A DNA stretch of 5,730 nt, taken from Pseudomonadota bacterium. GTDB taxonomy: Bacteria; Pseudomonadota; Gammaproteobacteria; Steroidobacterales; Steroidobacteraceae. A model generated the notes under the pieces. The model had not been told where the DNA came from. It was given only the letters and a program-made list of their open reading frames with translations, and did not search any database. The DNA lies in assembly GCA_021850555.1 (NCBI GenBank), contig JAJZLX010000485.1, positions 1-5,730 of the forward strand, in the 5' to 3' direction. The position numbers and the translations under genes are program-made. Positions 1 to 4,589 of this stretch are shown in pieces (position 1 is the stretch's first letter; every line of letters starts with the position of its first letter).

Positions 1-108
1 GGAAAGATCCCGGTGCACATCATCGAGATCCAGTCCGGGTCCTACCTCGGCGAGGACGACATCGTGCGCCTGGAGGATCAGTACGGACGGCAGGGCACGA
101 CCAGCTGA
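1..108 (+). CDS. manC: 3' end of mannose-1-phosphate guanylyltransferase / mannose-6-phosphate isomerase
   Basis: Frame 1 is open from the window edge to TGA at 106-108 and encodes the last 35 residues of the protein. They contain [19 protein letters not shown] followed by YGR, the highly conserved C-terminal signature of the bifunctional AlgA/ManC/XanB family. This belongs to the type II phosphomannose isomerase cupin domain. The enzyme interconverts fructose-6-P and mannose-6-P and makes GDP-mannose from mannose-1-P and GTP in the cytoplasm, feeding LPS, capsule or exopolysaccharide synthesis. The catalytic N-terminal part lies outside the window. The phosphomannomutase that supplies mannose-1-P begins at 5662 on the same strand, so the two may once have been adjacent. 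The family identity is recognised directly; former adjacency is inference. Confidence 0.93.
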   Translation, partial: GKIPVHIIEIQSGSYLGEDDIVRLEDQYGRQGTTS

Positions 109-315
109 GGGCGCGTTAAAGTCCTGCCCTGACCCGTCTTCGCGCCGTTCCTGACGGCGCTCGTCGGGTCTCGGCCCGTGCGGGCATTTGAGCCGGCTCG
201 CGGTTCGTCGTGGGGCGGCGCTGAAGCGGCACGACGGTTGCCCGTTGTGGCGCATCCGCCGCGCGGCCCACGCCCCGCGCGTGACTTCGGGGCTCTCGCC
301 CGTAGCGCACGATGA
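109..315 (-). other. probable right-end remnant of an IS200/IS605-type (TnpB) element
   Basis: This is the stretch between the manC stop and the recognisable TnpB fragment. On the minus strand the TnpB frame stays open through it, but the encoded tail is low-complexity and Arg-rich and I cannot match it to a family end. A different minus frame stops at TAA 116-118. It contains a perfect 7-bp hairpin (142-160). In this class of element, the region after tnpB holds the right end and often encodes the omegaRNA scaffold. Assigning it to the element is inference from position. No separate gene is seen. Confidence 0.35.
142..160. repeat. perfect inverted repeat (7-bp stem, 5-nt loop)
   Basis: GCGCCGT at 142-148 pairs exactly with ACGGCGC at 154-160 around the loop TCCTG. 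No run of T follows on either strand, so it is not a typical intrinsic terminator. It could still help end manC transcription. Alternatively it is a subterminal hairpin or omegaRNA stem of the decayed TnpB element, whose gene points toward it. Confidence 0.5.
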
Positions 316-561
316 GCCTGCGAGGAATCGCAGGCCCTCGGCCCGGAGGCTCTTCGCCGCGTTCTCATCGCGGTCGTGATGGGCCCCGCACCCGGGGCAG
401 CTCCAGTACTTTTCCAGCTGCAGCGCCGCATTCACCGCGCCGCAGGCCGAGCAGGTCCTGCTGCCCGGATAGAACGGATCCACGCACACCCCCTGGCGGC
501 GCAGCTCCCCCAGGGCGGCATCGGTCACCGAGCGGCGATGAACGGAGTCGGCGAAGCTCCG
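316..561 (-). pseudogene. tnpB: C-terminal remnant of TnpB (IS200/IS605-IS1341 family RNA-guided nuclease)
   Basis: Minus-strand reading gives TDAALGELRRQ, then VDPFYPGSRTCSACGAVNAA, then YWSCPGCGAHHDRDENAAKS. These are the end of the RuvC-like domain, both CxxC pairs of the OrfB zinc ribbon, and the DRDxNAA motif carrying the last RuvC acidic residue. Intact TnpB is roughly 350-450 aa; only about 80 residues are recognisable. RuvC-I and RuvC-II, the N-terminal half and any start codon are missing. Around ten residues normally found between the GELRRQ helix and the DPFYPS segment also appear to be missing. The fragment ends abruptly near 561, next to the promoter of the following TA pair. It cannot make an active nuclease. 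Family recognition is strong; exact borders are approximate. Confidence 0.85.
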
Positions 562-568
562 ATTTGTA

Positions 569-606
569 TTTACAACGGCTACACAGTCATTTAGTATATC
601 CGTTGT
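569..606 (+). promoter_or_regulatory. sigma70-like promoter with inverted-repeat operator for the tacAT pair
   Basis: A -35 candidate TTTACA (569-574) and a -10 candidate TAGTAT (592-597) are separated by exactly 17 nt, just upstream of the antitoxin start. ACAACGG (572-578) and CCGTTGT (600-606) form an inverted repeat whose arms sit on the -35 box and just after the -10 box. CTACACA is also directly repeated at 579-585 and 607-613. DUF1778 antitoxins are ribbon-helix-helix repressors that bind inverted repeats in their own promoters, so this is the expected autoregulatory site. The local AT-rich patch stands out from the GC-rich surroundings. The boxes are seen in the sequence; binding is inferred. 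Confidence 0.65.
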
Positions 607-625
607 CTACACACTGGAGCTTCCC

Positions 626-886
626 ATGAGAGATGCGGCCATCAATTTGCGCGCGCTGCCGGAGCAGCGCGATTTGATCGACCACGCCGCGAGCTTGCTG
701 GGGAAGAATCGTTCGGACTTCATGCTCGAAGTCGCCTGCGAACGTGCTCGAGCCGTCGTGCTCGATCAGGTCTTTTTCCAGCTGGACGACGAGAAGTTTC
801 GCCAGTTCACCGCCATGCTCGACGCACCGCCGAGCGCCAATGCGGGCCTCGAGCGCTTGATGAGCGTCGAGGCTCCGTGGCGGTGA
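626..886 (+). CDS. tacA: DUF1778 (TacA-type) ribbon-helix-helix antitoxin
   Basis: This 86-aa protein is the expected size for the family. Residues 1-50 (INLRALPEQRDLIDHAASLL, then GKNRSDFMLEVA) are the N-terminal ribbon-helix-helix typical of DUF1778, which dimerises and binds operator DNA. Residues about 50-86, including DQVFFQLDDEKFRQFTAMLD, match the C-terminal segment that wraps around and neutralises the GNAT toxin. The start ATG has GGAG at 616-619 six bases upstream and lies behind a good promoter. The stop overlaps the toxin start, implying one transcript and translational coupling. Its role is to block the downstream acetyltransferase toxin and repress the operon with it. It appears intact. 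Confidence 0.92.
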   Translation: MRDAAINLRALPEQRDLIDHAASLLGKNRSDFMLEVACERARAVVLDQVFFQLDDEKFRQFTAMLDAPPSANAGLERLMSVEAPWR

Positions 887-1386
887 GCCTCGAGCTCCGG
901 GCACCGCAAGCCCTTTGCGAAGCGCATCGGCTCGAGGAGTTCAGCTGCGGCGAGCCCGCGCTGGACGATTGGCTCAAGCGCCGCGCGCTGACCAACCACC
1001 GCAGCGGGGCAAGCCGTACTTTTGTCGTTGTCGGCCCTGACCCGCGCGTATTCGGTTACTACGCGTTGGCGGCCGGCGCCGTCTCACGTCAGGAGGCAAC
1101 CGGCTCGGTTCGGCGCAACATGCCCGATCCTGTGCCCGTCATGGTGCTCGCCCGGCTCGCGGTCGATCGCCAGGCTCAGGGGATGAAGCTCGGTGTTTCT
1201 TTGCTCCGCGACGCGGTACTCCGAGCGCAGGCTGTCGCCGAGAGTGCCGGTGTTCGAGCCTTGCTCGTGCATGCCCTGCATGAGCGGGCGCGGGACTTTT
1301 ACGCCCATCACGGGTTTCAGCCCTCGCCGATGCACCCCTTGACGCTCATGTTGCGTCTACCGGCGCCCGGGCAGGCGCCCGCCTGA
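877..1386 (+). CDS. tacT: GNAT-family acetyltransferase toxin (TacT-type)
   Basis: TacT-type toxins acetylate the amino group of charged tRNAs and stop translation. The 169-aa product follows the family closely: LEEFSCGEPALDDWL (19-33), GYYALAAGAVS (60-70), VMVLARLAVDRQAQGMKLG (88-106, the acetyl-CoA pyrophosphate loop), LLVHALHERARDFYAHHGF (129-147) and PLTLMLRL (154-161). Tyr142 matches the conserved catalytic tyrosine. The loop reads QGMKLG (101-106) where QGxGLG is usual, so Lys104 replaces a glycine; this may be a subfamily variant. The GTG at 877 overlaps the antitoxin by 10 nt. A second GTG at 883 gives the classic 4-nt GTGA overlap and is an equally good start. GAGG lies at 869-872. 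The last eight residues (PAPGQAPA) run past the usual MLRL ending into the junction with the next remnant. Confidence 0.92.
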   Translation: MAVSLELRAPQALCEAHRLEEFSCGEPALDDWLKRRALTNHRSGASRTFVVVGPDPRVFGYYALAAGAVSRQEATGSVRRNMPDPVPVMVLARLAVDRQAQGMKLGVSLLRDAVLRAQAVAESAGVRALLVHALHERARDFYAHHGFQPSPMHPLTLMLRLPAPGQAPA

Positions 1387-1388
1387 TA

Positions 1389-1502
1389 GATGATGTGCTT
1401 GCCAAATTCCGGGCGAGCGGGCCCGGCTGGCAGACCCGCATGAACGAAGCGCTGAAGGACTGGCTGCGCACGCACTTGCGGCCATCCGGCGGACGACGTT
1501 AA
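1389..1502 (+). pseudogene. 3' stub of a BrnA/DUF4415-type antitoxin gene
   Basis: The frame ending at TAA 1500-1502 encodes DDVLAKFRASGPGWQTRMNE, then ALKDWLRTHL and a short basic tail. This matches the C-terminal ribbon-helix-helix of BrnA/DUF4415 antitoxins, where a DxDVLxxFRxxGxGWQTRxNxALR pattern is usual. The N-terminal half and the BrnT toxin gene that would precede it are absent, and no start codon lies in this frame after the junction. The piece joins directly to the 3' end of the acetyltransferase gene, so the junction falls at about 1360-1388. Its stop lies 4 nt from the stop of the convergent XRE gene. Family assignment is from motif memory. Confidence 0.65.
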
Positions 1503-1506
1503 TCAA

Positions 1507-1731
1507 TCAAGCCAGCGCCTCAACCCCTTTGCGCCAGAGGACATCGAGCAACAACGATGGGCCACTCCGGCGCTTCTCGCCGGTTTCCCACTTCTGCACC
1601 GTGGAGGTGCTCGTATTGAGCAGCGCCGCGAACACGGCCCGGCTCATAAGCGTGCGAGTGCGGAGGCTGCGCATCTGTTTTGGCGAGAGTTCGCGCACCG
1701 TGGGCAGACACAGCGCATCGAACTCGCGCAT
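1507..1731 (-). CDS. XRE-family helix-turn-helix protein, HigA/NadS-like antitoxin, 5'-truncated
   Basis: The 74-aa reading from ATG 1731 contains MREFDALCLPTVRELSPKQ, then an XRE helix-turn-helix with recognition helix LLNTSTSTVQKWE (about residues 37-49), and ends PSLLLDVLWRKGVEALA. This is the DNA-binding part of HigA/NadS-like antitoxins that pair with RelE/HigB-type toxins. In this family the MREFD motif normally follows 20-30 more residues. Here the same frame stays open upstream and reads EVHETATAPHRSGTIDKQT, which looks like that native N-terminus, but it meets a stop with no start codon beyond about 1788. The gene has therefore lost its 5' end and its toxin partner. The ATG at 1731 is an internal Met with a poor ribosome site. 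Expression is doubtful. Confidence 0.75.
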   Translation of the reverse strand: MREFDALCLPTVRELSPKQMRSLRTRTLMSRAVFAALLNTSTSTVQKWETGEKRRSGPSLLLDVLWRKGVEALA

Positions 1732-1769
1732 GGTCTGCTTGTCGATCGTACCCGAGCGGTGCGGCGCGG

Positions 1770-2213
1770 TTGCGGTTTCGTGAACCTCAGGGCTCGGAGA
1801 TCCGGCGGCTCACGGTGTCCTACGGGGCACGCTGCATCCGGGAGGGTGGAAGACCGACGCCGGCGCCGCCACTGCGGCTGCAGGGCGGCTGGCTCAAACC
1901 TGCCGGATTCGCCGGCGTCCCGGTGAGGGTGCCGGTGAGCGCCGGGCGGCTTGTCATCGAGGTGCCGAGCCCGAGCGCGTGCTTCAACCGGAGTGATTTG
2001 GCGCTCAGCCGGCACCAGGAGGACACGGCGCTGTACGCGGGCAGGGCGGATTTCGAGGACGCGAAGGAGCTCGTGACGCGGCTCGGGCGGGAGAGCGCGG
2101 CGGATTACTTCGCGGACTTCGACGAAGAGGGCGGGCGGACGGAGTCCCTCGAGCGAGGGAAGGCCTTGGAGCCGAAGCGGTCCCGATCGCAAGGGCTCGA
2201 GCTCGATTTCTGA
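1770..2213 (+). CDS. SymE-like toxin domain with unrecognised C-terminal extension, 5'-truncated
   Basis: Codons 1797-1964 encode EIRRLTVSYGARC, then APPLRLQGGWLKPAGFAG, then VPVRVPVSAGRLVIE. This is the SymE_toxin (AbrB/MazE-like swapped-hairpin) pattern RRLTVxY..PxLxLxGxWLxxAGFxxGxPVxVxVxxGxLVI. SymE proteins are small SOS-linked toxins in E. coli. No convincing start exists: TTG at 1770 and GTG at 1815 are the only in-frame choices near the domain, and the family N-terminus appears cut at about 1790-1797, exactly where the divergent XRE gene is cut. After residue VIE the frame runs 83 more codons. These have strong GC3 coding bias (ADFEDAKELVTRLGRESAAD, then YFADFDEE) and end in QGLELDF; I do not recognise them. 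A good Shine-Dalgarno AGGAGG lies at 2017-2022 inside this extension, so the second half may be a separate gene remnant fused by a frameshift. Confidence 0.55.
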   Translation: MRFREPQGSEIRRLTVSYGARCIREGGRPTPAPPLRLQGGWLKPAGFAGVPVRVPVSAGRLVIEVPSPSACFNRSDLALSRHQEDTALYAGRADFEDAKELVTRLGRESAADYFADFDEEGGRTESLERGKALEPKRSRSQGLELDF

Positions 2214-2369
2214 TCCGATGGGGCAAGCCTGCTGCGGGCGGTTCTTGACCGGCGTGTGGGAGAGCTCATCGAGCATTACGCCATGTTTGCACTGGATACC
2301 GCATTTGCCGAGGGCGGACACGGAGCAGCCGAAGCGCGAGTAGGCCCGGCCGAGCGGCGAGTGAAGTGA
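2214..2369 (+). other. unrecognised coding-like fragment in frame after the preceding stop
   Basis: Immediately after the TGA at 2211-2213 the same frame is open for 51 codons to TGA 2367-2369 and reads LLRAVLDRRVGELIEHYAMF, then ALDTAFAEGG. It looks protein-like rather than random, with a helical pattern and few Arg/Pro/Gly runs, but I cannot name a family. It may be the decayed tail of the extension above, separated by a nonsense change, or part of another lost gene. No start or ribosome site is convincing. Confidence 0.2.
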
Positions 2370-2380
2370 TGCGCGATCTT

Positions 2381-2390
2381 GATATATATC
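2381..2390. promoter_or_regulatory. AT-rich palindrome upstream of tumEA, candidate operator
   Basis: GATATATATC is a perfect 10-bp palindrome lying 6 nt before the first possible tumE start, in the only AT-rich pocket of this segment (2379-2405). TA promoters are typically covered by palindromes bound by the antitoxin, and the TumA partner is a winged-HTH protein. No well-spaced -35/-10 pair could be fixed: TTGATA at 2379 and TATGCT at 2400 are only 15 nt apart. Operator function is inferred. Confidence 0.4.
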
Positions 2391-2395
2391 GGTAG

Positions 2396-2818
2396 ATGAT
2401 ATGCTTGGCCATGCCCGATGAAGCGATGCGCCGCCTGCTCGACTTCGACCGCCGGCGATACTGGTTGGTCAGTGGCTGGAGCATCCGATTTCGCCTCGCC
2501 GAGATCGAGGCCAGTACGGCGCGGCCCCACGGAATCAAGTATTCCTTCACGCCGCGTGATCACGATGGAAGCAGATTGTTGGGCTTTGACACTGCGCACG
2601 GCGTACCGTGCACGGAGACCTACGATCATCGGCACCGCTTCCGGCGCCCGAAGCAGCTCGTCGCATACGAGTTCCGCGGCGCTGACGAGTTGATCTGCGA
2701 TTTTTTCGCTGCTCTCGAGCAGGCTTGCAAGCAAGAGGGTGTTCCGTTCGAGTTCGAGGCTGATGAGGTCGAATCAGAGGCAGAGGAGGACGACGATGGC
2801 ACGCAAGTCACTGACTGA
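2396..2818 (+). CDS. tumE: TumE-family (DUF6516) toxin
   Basis: The 140-aa product carries the DUF6516 signature blocks: YWLVSGWSIRFRLAEIEAS (22-40), RPHGIKYSF (43-51), LLGFDTAH (61-68), YDHRHRFRRPKQLVAYEF (76-93) and a C-terminal helix DELICDFFAALEQA (97-110). Proteins of this family are annotated as toxins of TumE/TumA pairs; the biochemical target is not evident from sequence. ATG 2396 is the longest start but has no proper ribosome site. ATG 2411 or 2426 are realistic alternatives, giving a start at MPDEAMRR or MRRLLDF. Residues 119-134 are strongly acidic (EFEADEVESEAEEDDD). The DNA encoding this tail also provides the ribosome site of the next gene, which overlaps by 23 nt. The gene appears intact. 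Confidence 0.88.
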   Translation: MICLAMPDEAMRRLLDFDRRRYWLVSGWSIRFRLAEIEASTARPHGIKYSFTPRDHDGSRLLGFDTAHGVPCTETYDHRHRFRRPKQLVAYEFRGADELICDFFAALEQACKQEGVPFEFEADEVESEAEEDDDGTQVTD

Positions 2819-3140
2819 GCTGCGCGAGGAAATGCGTGCGGTGGCGCGCGGCGCACGCAAGGCTTCGCCCCTTCCCGCAGCTTCCCTGCTCGCTGCGCTC
2901 TCTCGCGAGGCTCTCGAGCTTCTGGCCGTTCTGCTGCGCAAGCACCCAGCGAGCGTGAGCGAGCTGGTGGAGCTGACCGGCCGAGCGCAGCCGAATATCT
3001 CCCGCTCCCTGCAGCTCCTCGCCAGATACCGCTTGATCCGGCTTGCGCGGGAAGGGCGCGAGGTGCGGGCCGAGCCGATCGCCAAGGCCGTACGGGTCGA
3101 CCTGGCAACGGGGACATACGAGACGGAAGCAGCGGCCTGA
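2796..3140 (+). CDS. tumA: TumA-family winged helix-turn-helix antitoxin
   Basis: The 114-aa protein starts MARKSLTELREEM and contains a MarR/ArsR-like winged HTH at about residues 40-95: ALELLAVLLRKHPASVSELV, then ELTGRAQPNISRSLQLLARY and wing RLIRLAREGREVRAE. This is the TumA type, the antitoxin partner of DUF6516 toxins. It should bind the toxin and repress the shared promoter. The start at 2796 is set by a strong Shine-Dalgarno (AGAGGAGGA, 2782-2790) 5-6 nt upstream, inside the toxin's acidic-tail codons. An upstream in-frame ATG at 2739 gives a longer reading without family support. Toxin-first order with a 23-nt overlap implies translational coupling. It appears intact. Confidence 0.85.
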   Translation: MARKSLTELREEMRAVARGARKASPLPAASLLAALSREALELLAVLLRKHPASVSELVELTGRAQPNISRSLQLLARYRLIRLAREGREVRAEPIAKAVRVDLATGTYETEAAA

Positions 3141-3141
3141 C

Positions 3142-3387
3142 GATCGTTCACGGGCGCTCGCTCTTGGACTGGTCGAGCTCTCGGAACGAGTCGAAATGTG
3201 GGAGTCGTTTCTCGCCTCCAAGGGCCTTGTCTCCGGGGTGATCCGGGATACCGGGGTAGCGGGTACCCCCTCGATCGCCGCGATCGCCAAGCGGCACGAT
3301 CTCACTGTCCTGACACGCAACGTCAAACACTACGTTCCCTTCGGTGTCGCGGCGCGTGACCCGGTGGACAGGCTGCCGCCCGAATAG
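3142..3387 (+). pseudogene. C-terminal stub of a PIN-domain (VapC/FitB-like) toxin
   Basis: The frame ending at TAG 3385-3387 encodes IAAIAKRHDLTVLTRNVKHY followed by VPFGVAARDP. This is the last third of the PIN ribonuclease fold, with the usual IAATAxxHxLTVVTRN pattern. The N-terminal half with the first catalytic Asp and the mid-domain Glu is absent, and no start follows the tumA stop 1 nt upstream. The segment that normally reads (V)ADTxIAA, carrying a catalytic Asp, here reads VAGTPSIAA. So Asp is replaced by Gly and a residue seems to be inserted. The piece is dead. Its near-zero distance from tumA shows a recombination junction at about 3140. Confidence 0.75.
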
Positions 3388-3450
3388 CGACGGTCAGGAG
3401 AGCCCGCGACCGGTTCAAAGCCCGTACTCATCCGGCGATCGCCCTCGCCG

Positions 3451-3630
3451 CGCGCGCTCACCGTCCCGGAATTGCACCAGTTCGCCCACGTACCGCCGGC
3501 GAGGGAGTGGTTTGCCAACATCGACAATCAAAACTCCCGCCGCACCTACCGCAACGACCTGCAGGAGTTGATGCGGTTCGGGATCTCGGCGCCGGAGGAT
3601 CCGCGGCTCGTCAGTCGCGCGCACGTGCTG
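3451..3630 (+). pseudogene. N-terminal (core-binding) remnant of a tyrosine recombinase
   Basis: The reading RALTVPELHQFAHVPP, then AREWFANIDNQNSRRTYRND, then LQELMRFGI and VSRAHVL matches the SAM-like core-binding domain of XerC/phage-type integrases. There WFANIDNPxTRRAYRNDLxxFMRF and a TRAHVLAWR helix are typical. The catalytic domain with the R-H-R-Y residues is completely missing. Similarity stops at about 3630, where minus-strand IS1380-like sequence begins. The open frame continues to 3747 only by reading antisense to that element. The beginning of the gene is also unclear: TTG at 3472 is internal to the homology. It cannot recombine DNA. It may be a relic of whatever brought part of this island in. 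Confidence 0.72.
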
Positions 3631-3634
3631 CCGA

Positions 3635-3821
3635 CCGACTACCGCCCGGCCTCCGGCCACGGGTCTGACAAATCGATCGGTGAGCCCCAGCCGCTCGTCG
3701 CATGCCTTCAGCAGGTTGGCTCCCCGCCGCTGCTCGAGCGGACCTGATCGGACTTCACCACCACGGGGCGCCCGAGCAGGTCGGGGAACAGAGCACTCTG
3801 TGTCGTGATATCCTCTGGCAC
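3635..3821 (-). pseudogene. N-terminal remnant of an IS1380-like transposase
   Basis: From GTG at 3821 the minus strand reads TTQSALFPDLLGRPVVVKSD, then QVRSSSGG. After a 1-nt shift at about 3721-3725 it continues GANLLKACDERLGLTDRF. Together these resemble the conserved start of IS1380-family DDE transposases, typically QTALFPDLFxKPVVAxFDxxxxSSDGGAxLLKAxDRRLGLTE. Only about 60 of the usual 400-plus residues remain, none of the catalytic acidic residues is present, and the frame is broken. Similarity fades toward 3635, where the integrase remnant begins. The element's upstream non-coding end should lie at higher coordinates, before the 4011 gene. Confidence 0.62.
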
Positions 3822-4010
3822 GCAGAAGCCTCTTGAGTGGCTGAAAGCCTTGTAGCAAAGCCTTTTTACCACGACAGGGGCTTTTCGCCTGAGGACAGAC
3901 TAAAACCCACGCCGCGCTCCCTTTGTCGCTGTGCGGCTTTTGCCTTTCAGCTATCACGAATTTTCCTGGCCAACTCGCATGATGGTCGTGACAGCCGACT
4001 GCAGGACTTC
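3822..4010 (-). mobile_element. non-coding upstream end of the IS1380-like element, outer border uncertain
   Basis: This AT-richer stretch precedes the transposase start on the minus strand and contains no convincing gene. Readings through it on either strand are unsupported. It holds poly-T/poly-A patches (3863-3867) and TCACGAATTTTCCTGG at 3954-3969, which could be the element's terminal inverted repeat. The other end of the element is missing, so no repeat partner can be paired and the border cannot be fixed. The last 40 nt may be the leader of the next gene. Confidence 0.35.
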
Positions 4011-4589
4011 ATGAGTGGGAGTAGGCTGCGAGGGCTGGCTGCGGCGGCCGTGGTTCTGGCGCTGCACATCGTGCTGCTCCGGCTGCTTCTGCGCGGGGTG
4101 ATGCCACCGTCCCAGCGCTCATCCGAGCGGCCTTTGCTTGTGACTGTCGTTATTGTGGCACCACGCCGCAAGACCGTGCGTCGGAATCAGCGGCGGGTAA
4201 TATCCCGGACACGCAAGCCTCGGCGAGAACGCCAAGTCCTGAGATCGCAGATCGCGCGCCCGATTTCCGCGGTGCACTCCTCCAGGAGCCATTTCCGTGC
4301 GCCGATTAACTGGCAAAAGGCGATGCGCGTCGAAGTGCGGTCTTTCGAGAGCCGAGCCGAGGGGCCGCCTACGGTGCGTTTTGGATTCCCCAAGATGCGA
4401 GCACGTGCCCGGCCAGTTTACCGGTTTGACTGGGACGAGGCGCGCCTACATCCCATCGTGATCAAACCGGGCGGCATTATCATTCACTTCGGGGATCACT
4501 GCTCCGTCAACCTGGCGTTTCCAATTCCCATTTGCCACTTCGACACGAAGGCCAACGGCAACCTCTTCAAAAACATGCACGAACCGTAG
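4011..4589 (+). CDS. uncharacterised small basic membrane-anchored protein
   Basis: I chose ATG 4011 because AGGA lies at 4003-4006 and it places a hydrophobic helix at the N-terminus (residues 8-31, LAAAAVVLALHIVLL, then RLLLRGVM). Upstream in-frame starts read through IS sequence. The 192-aa product has one membrane anchor, then a very Arg-rich stretch (about 60-97, PRRKTVRRNQRRVISRTRK). Next is INWQKAMRVEVRSFE (about 108-122) and a more ordered C-terminal domain with FGFPKM, FDWDEA and GGIIIHFGDHCSVNLAFP, ending NGNLFKNMHEP. Small anchored proteins with FGFP..FDWDYA..GGILINL.DRC..NG.LF.HM motifs are, from memory, found in Xanthomonadaceae without known function. The two C-terminal Cys (in DHCSV and PICHF) may form a disulphide in the periplasm. 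It has no partner in the window. Confidence 0.6.
   Translation: MSGSRLRGLAAAAVVLALHIVLLRLLLRGVMPPSQRSSERPLLVTVVIVAPRRKTVRRNQRRVISRTRKPRRERQVLRSQIARPISAVHSSRSHFRAPINWQKAMRVEVRSFESRAEGPPTVRFGFPKMRARARPVYRFDWDEARLHPIVIKPGGIIIHFGDHCSVNLAFPIPICHFDTKANGNLFKNMHEP

Noticed and set aside
142..160. Intrinsic terminator of manC
   Set aside because: The stem is good but no T-run follows, and it lies within the probable TnpB element end.
78..431. 117-residue open frame on the minus strand
   Set aside because: It is Arg/Ala/Pro-rich shadow sequence in the wrong frame of the TnpB remnant; the zinc-ribbon frame is the real signal.
312..629. 105-residue open frame on the plus strand
   Set aside because: It is antisense to the TnpB zinc ribbon and has the Arg/Ser/Pro-rich composition of a GC-rich shadow.
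1644..2321. 225-residue open frame on the minus strand
   Set aside because: It is antisense to the SymE-like gene and overlaps the XRE gene in another frame. Composition is Arg/Pro/Leu-rich with no motif, although the stretch CGIQCKHGVMLDELSHTPV looked briefly protein-like.
2626..3117. 163-residue and other long minus-strand frames over tumEA
   Set aside because: They are shadows of the well-supported tumE and tumA genes, with no motifs of their own.
3415..3957. 180-residue minus-strand frame across the integrase/IS1380 junction
   Set aside because: Only about 20 of its residues (GANLLKACDERLGLTDRF) match a family. The rest is out-of-frame IS sequence and antisense integrase, so it is not one gene.
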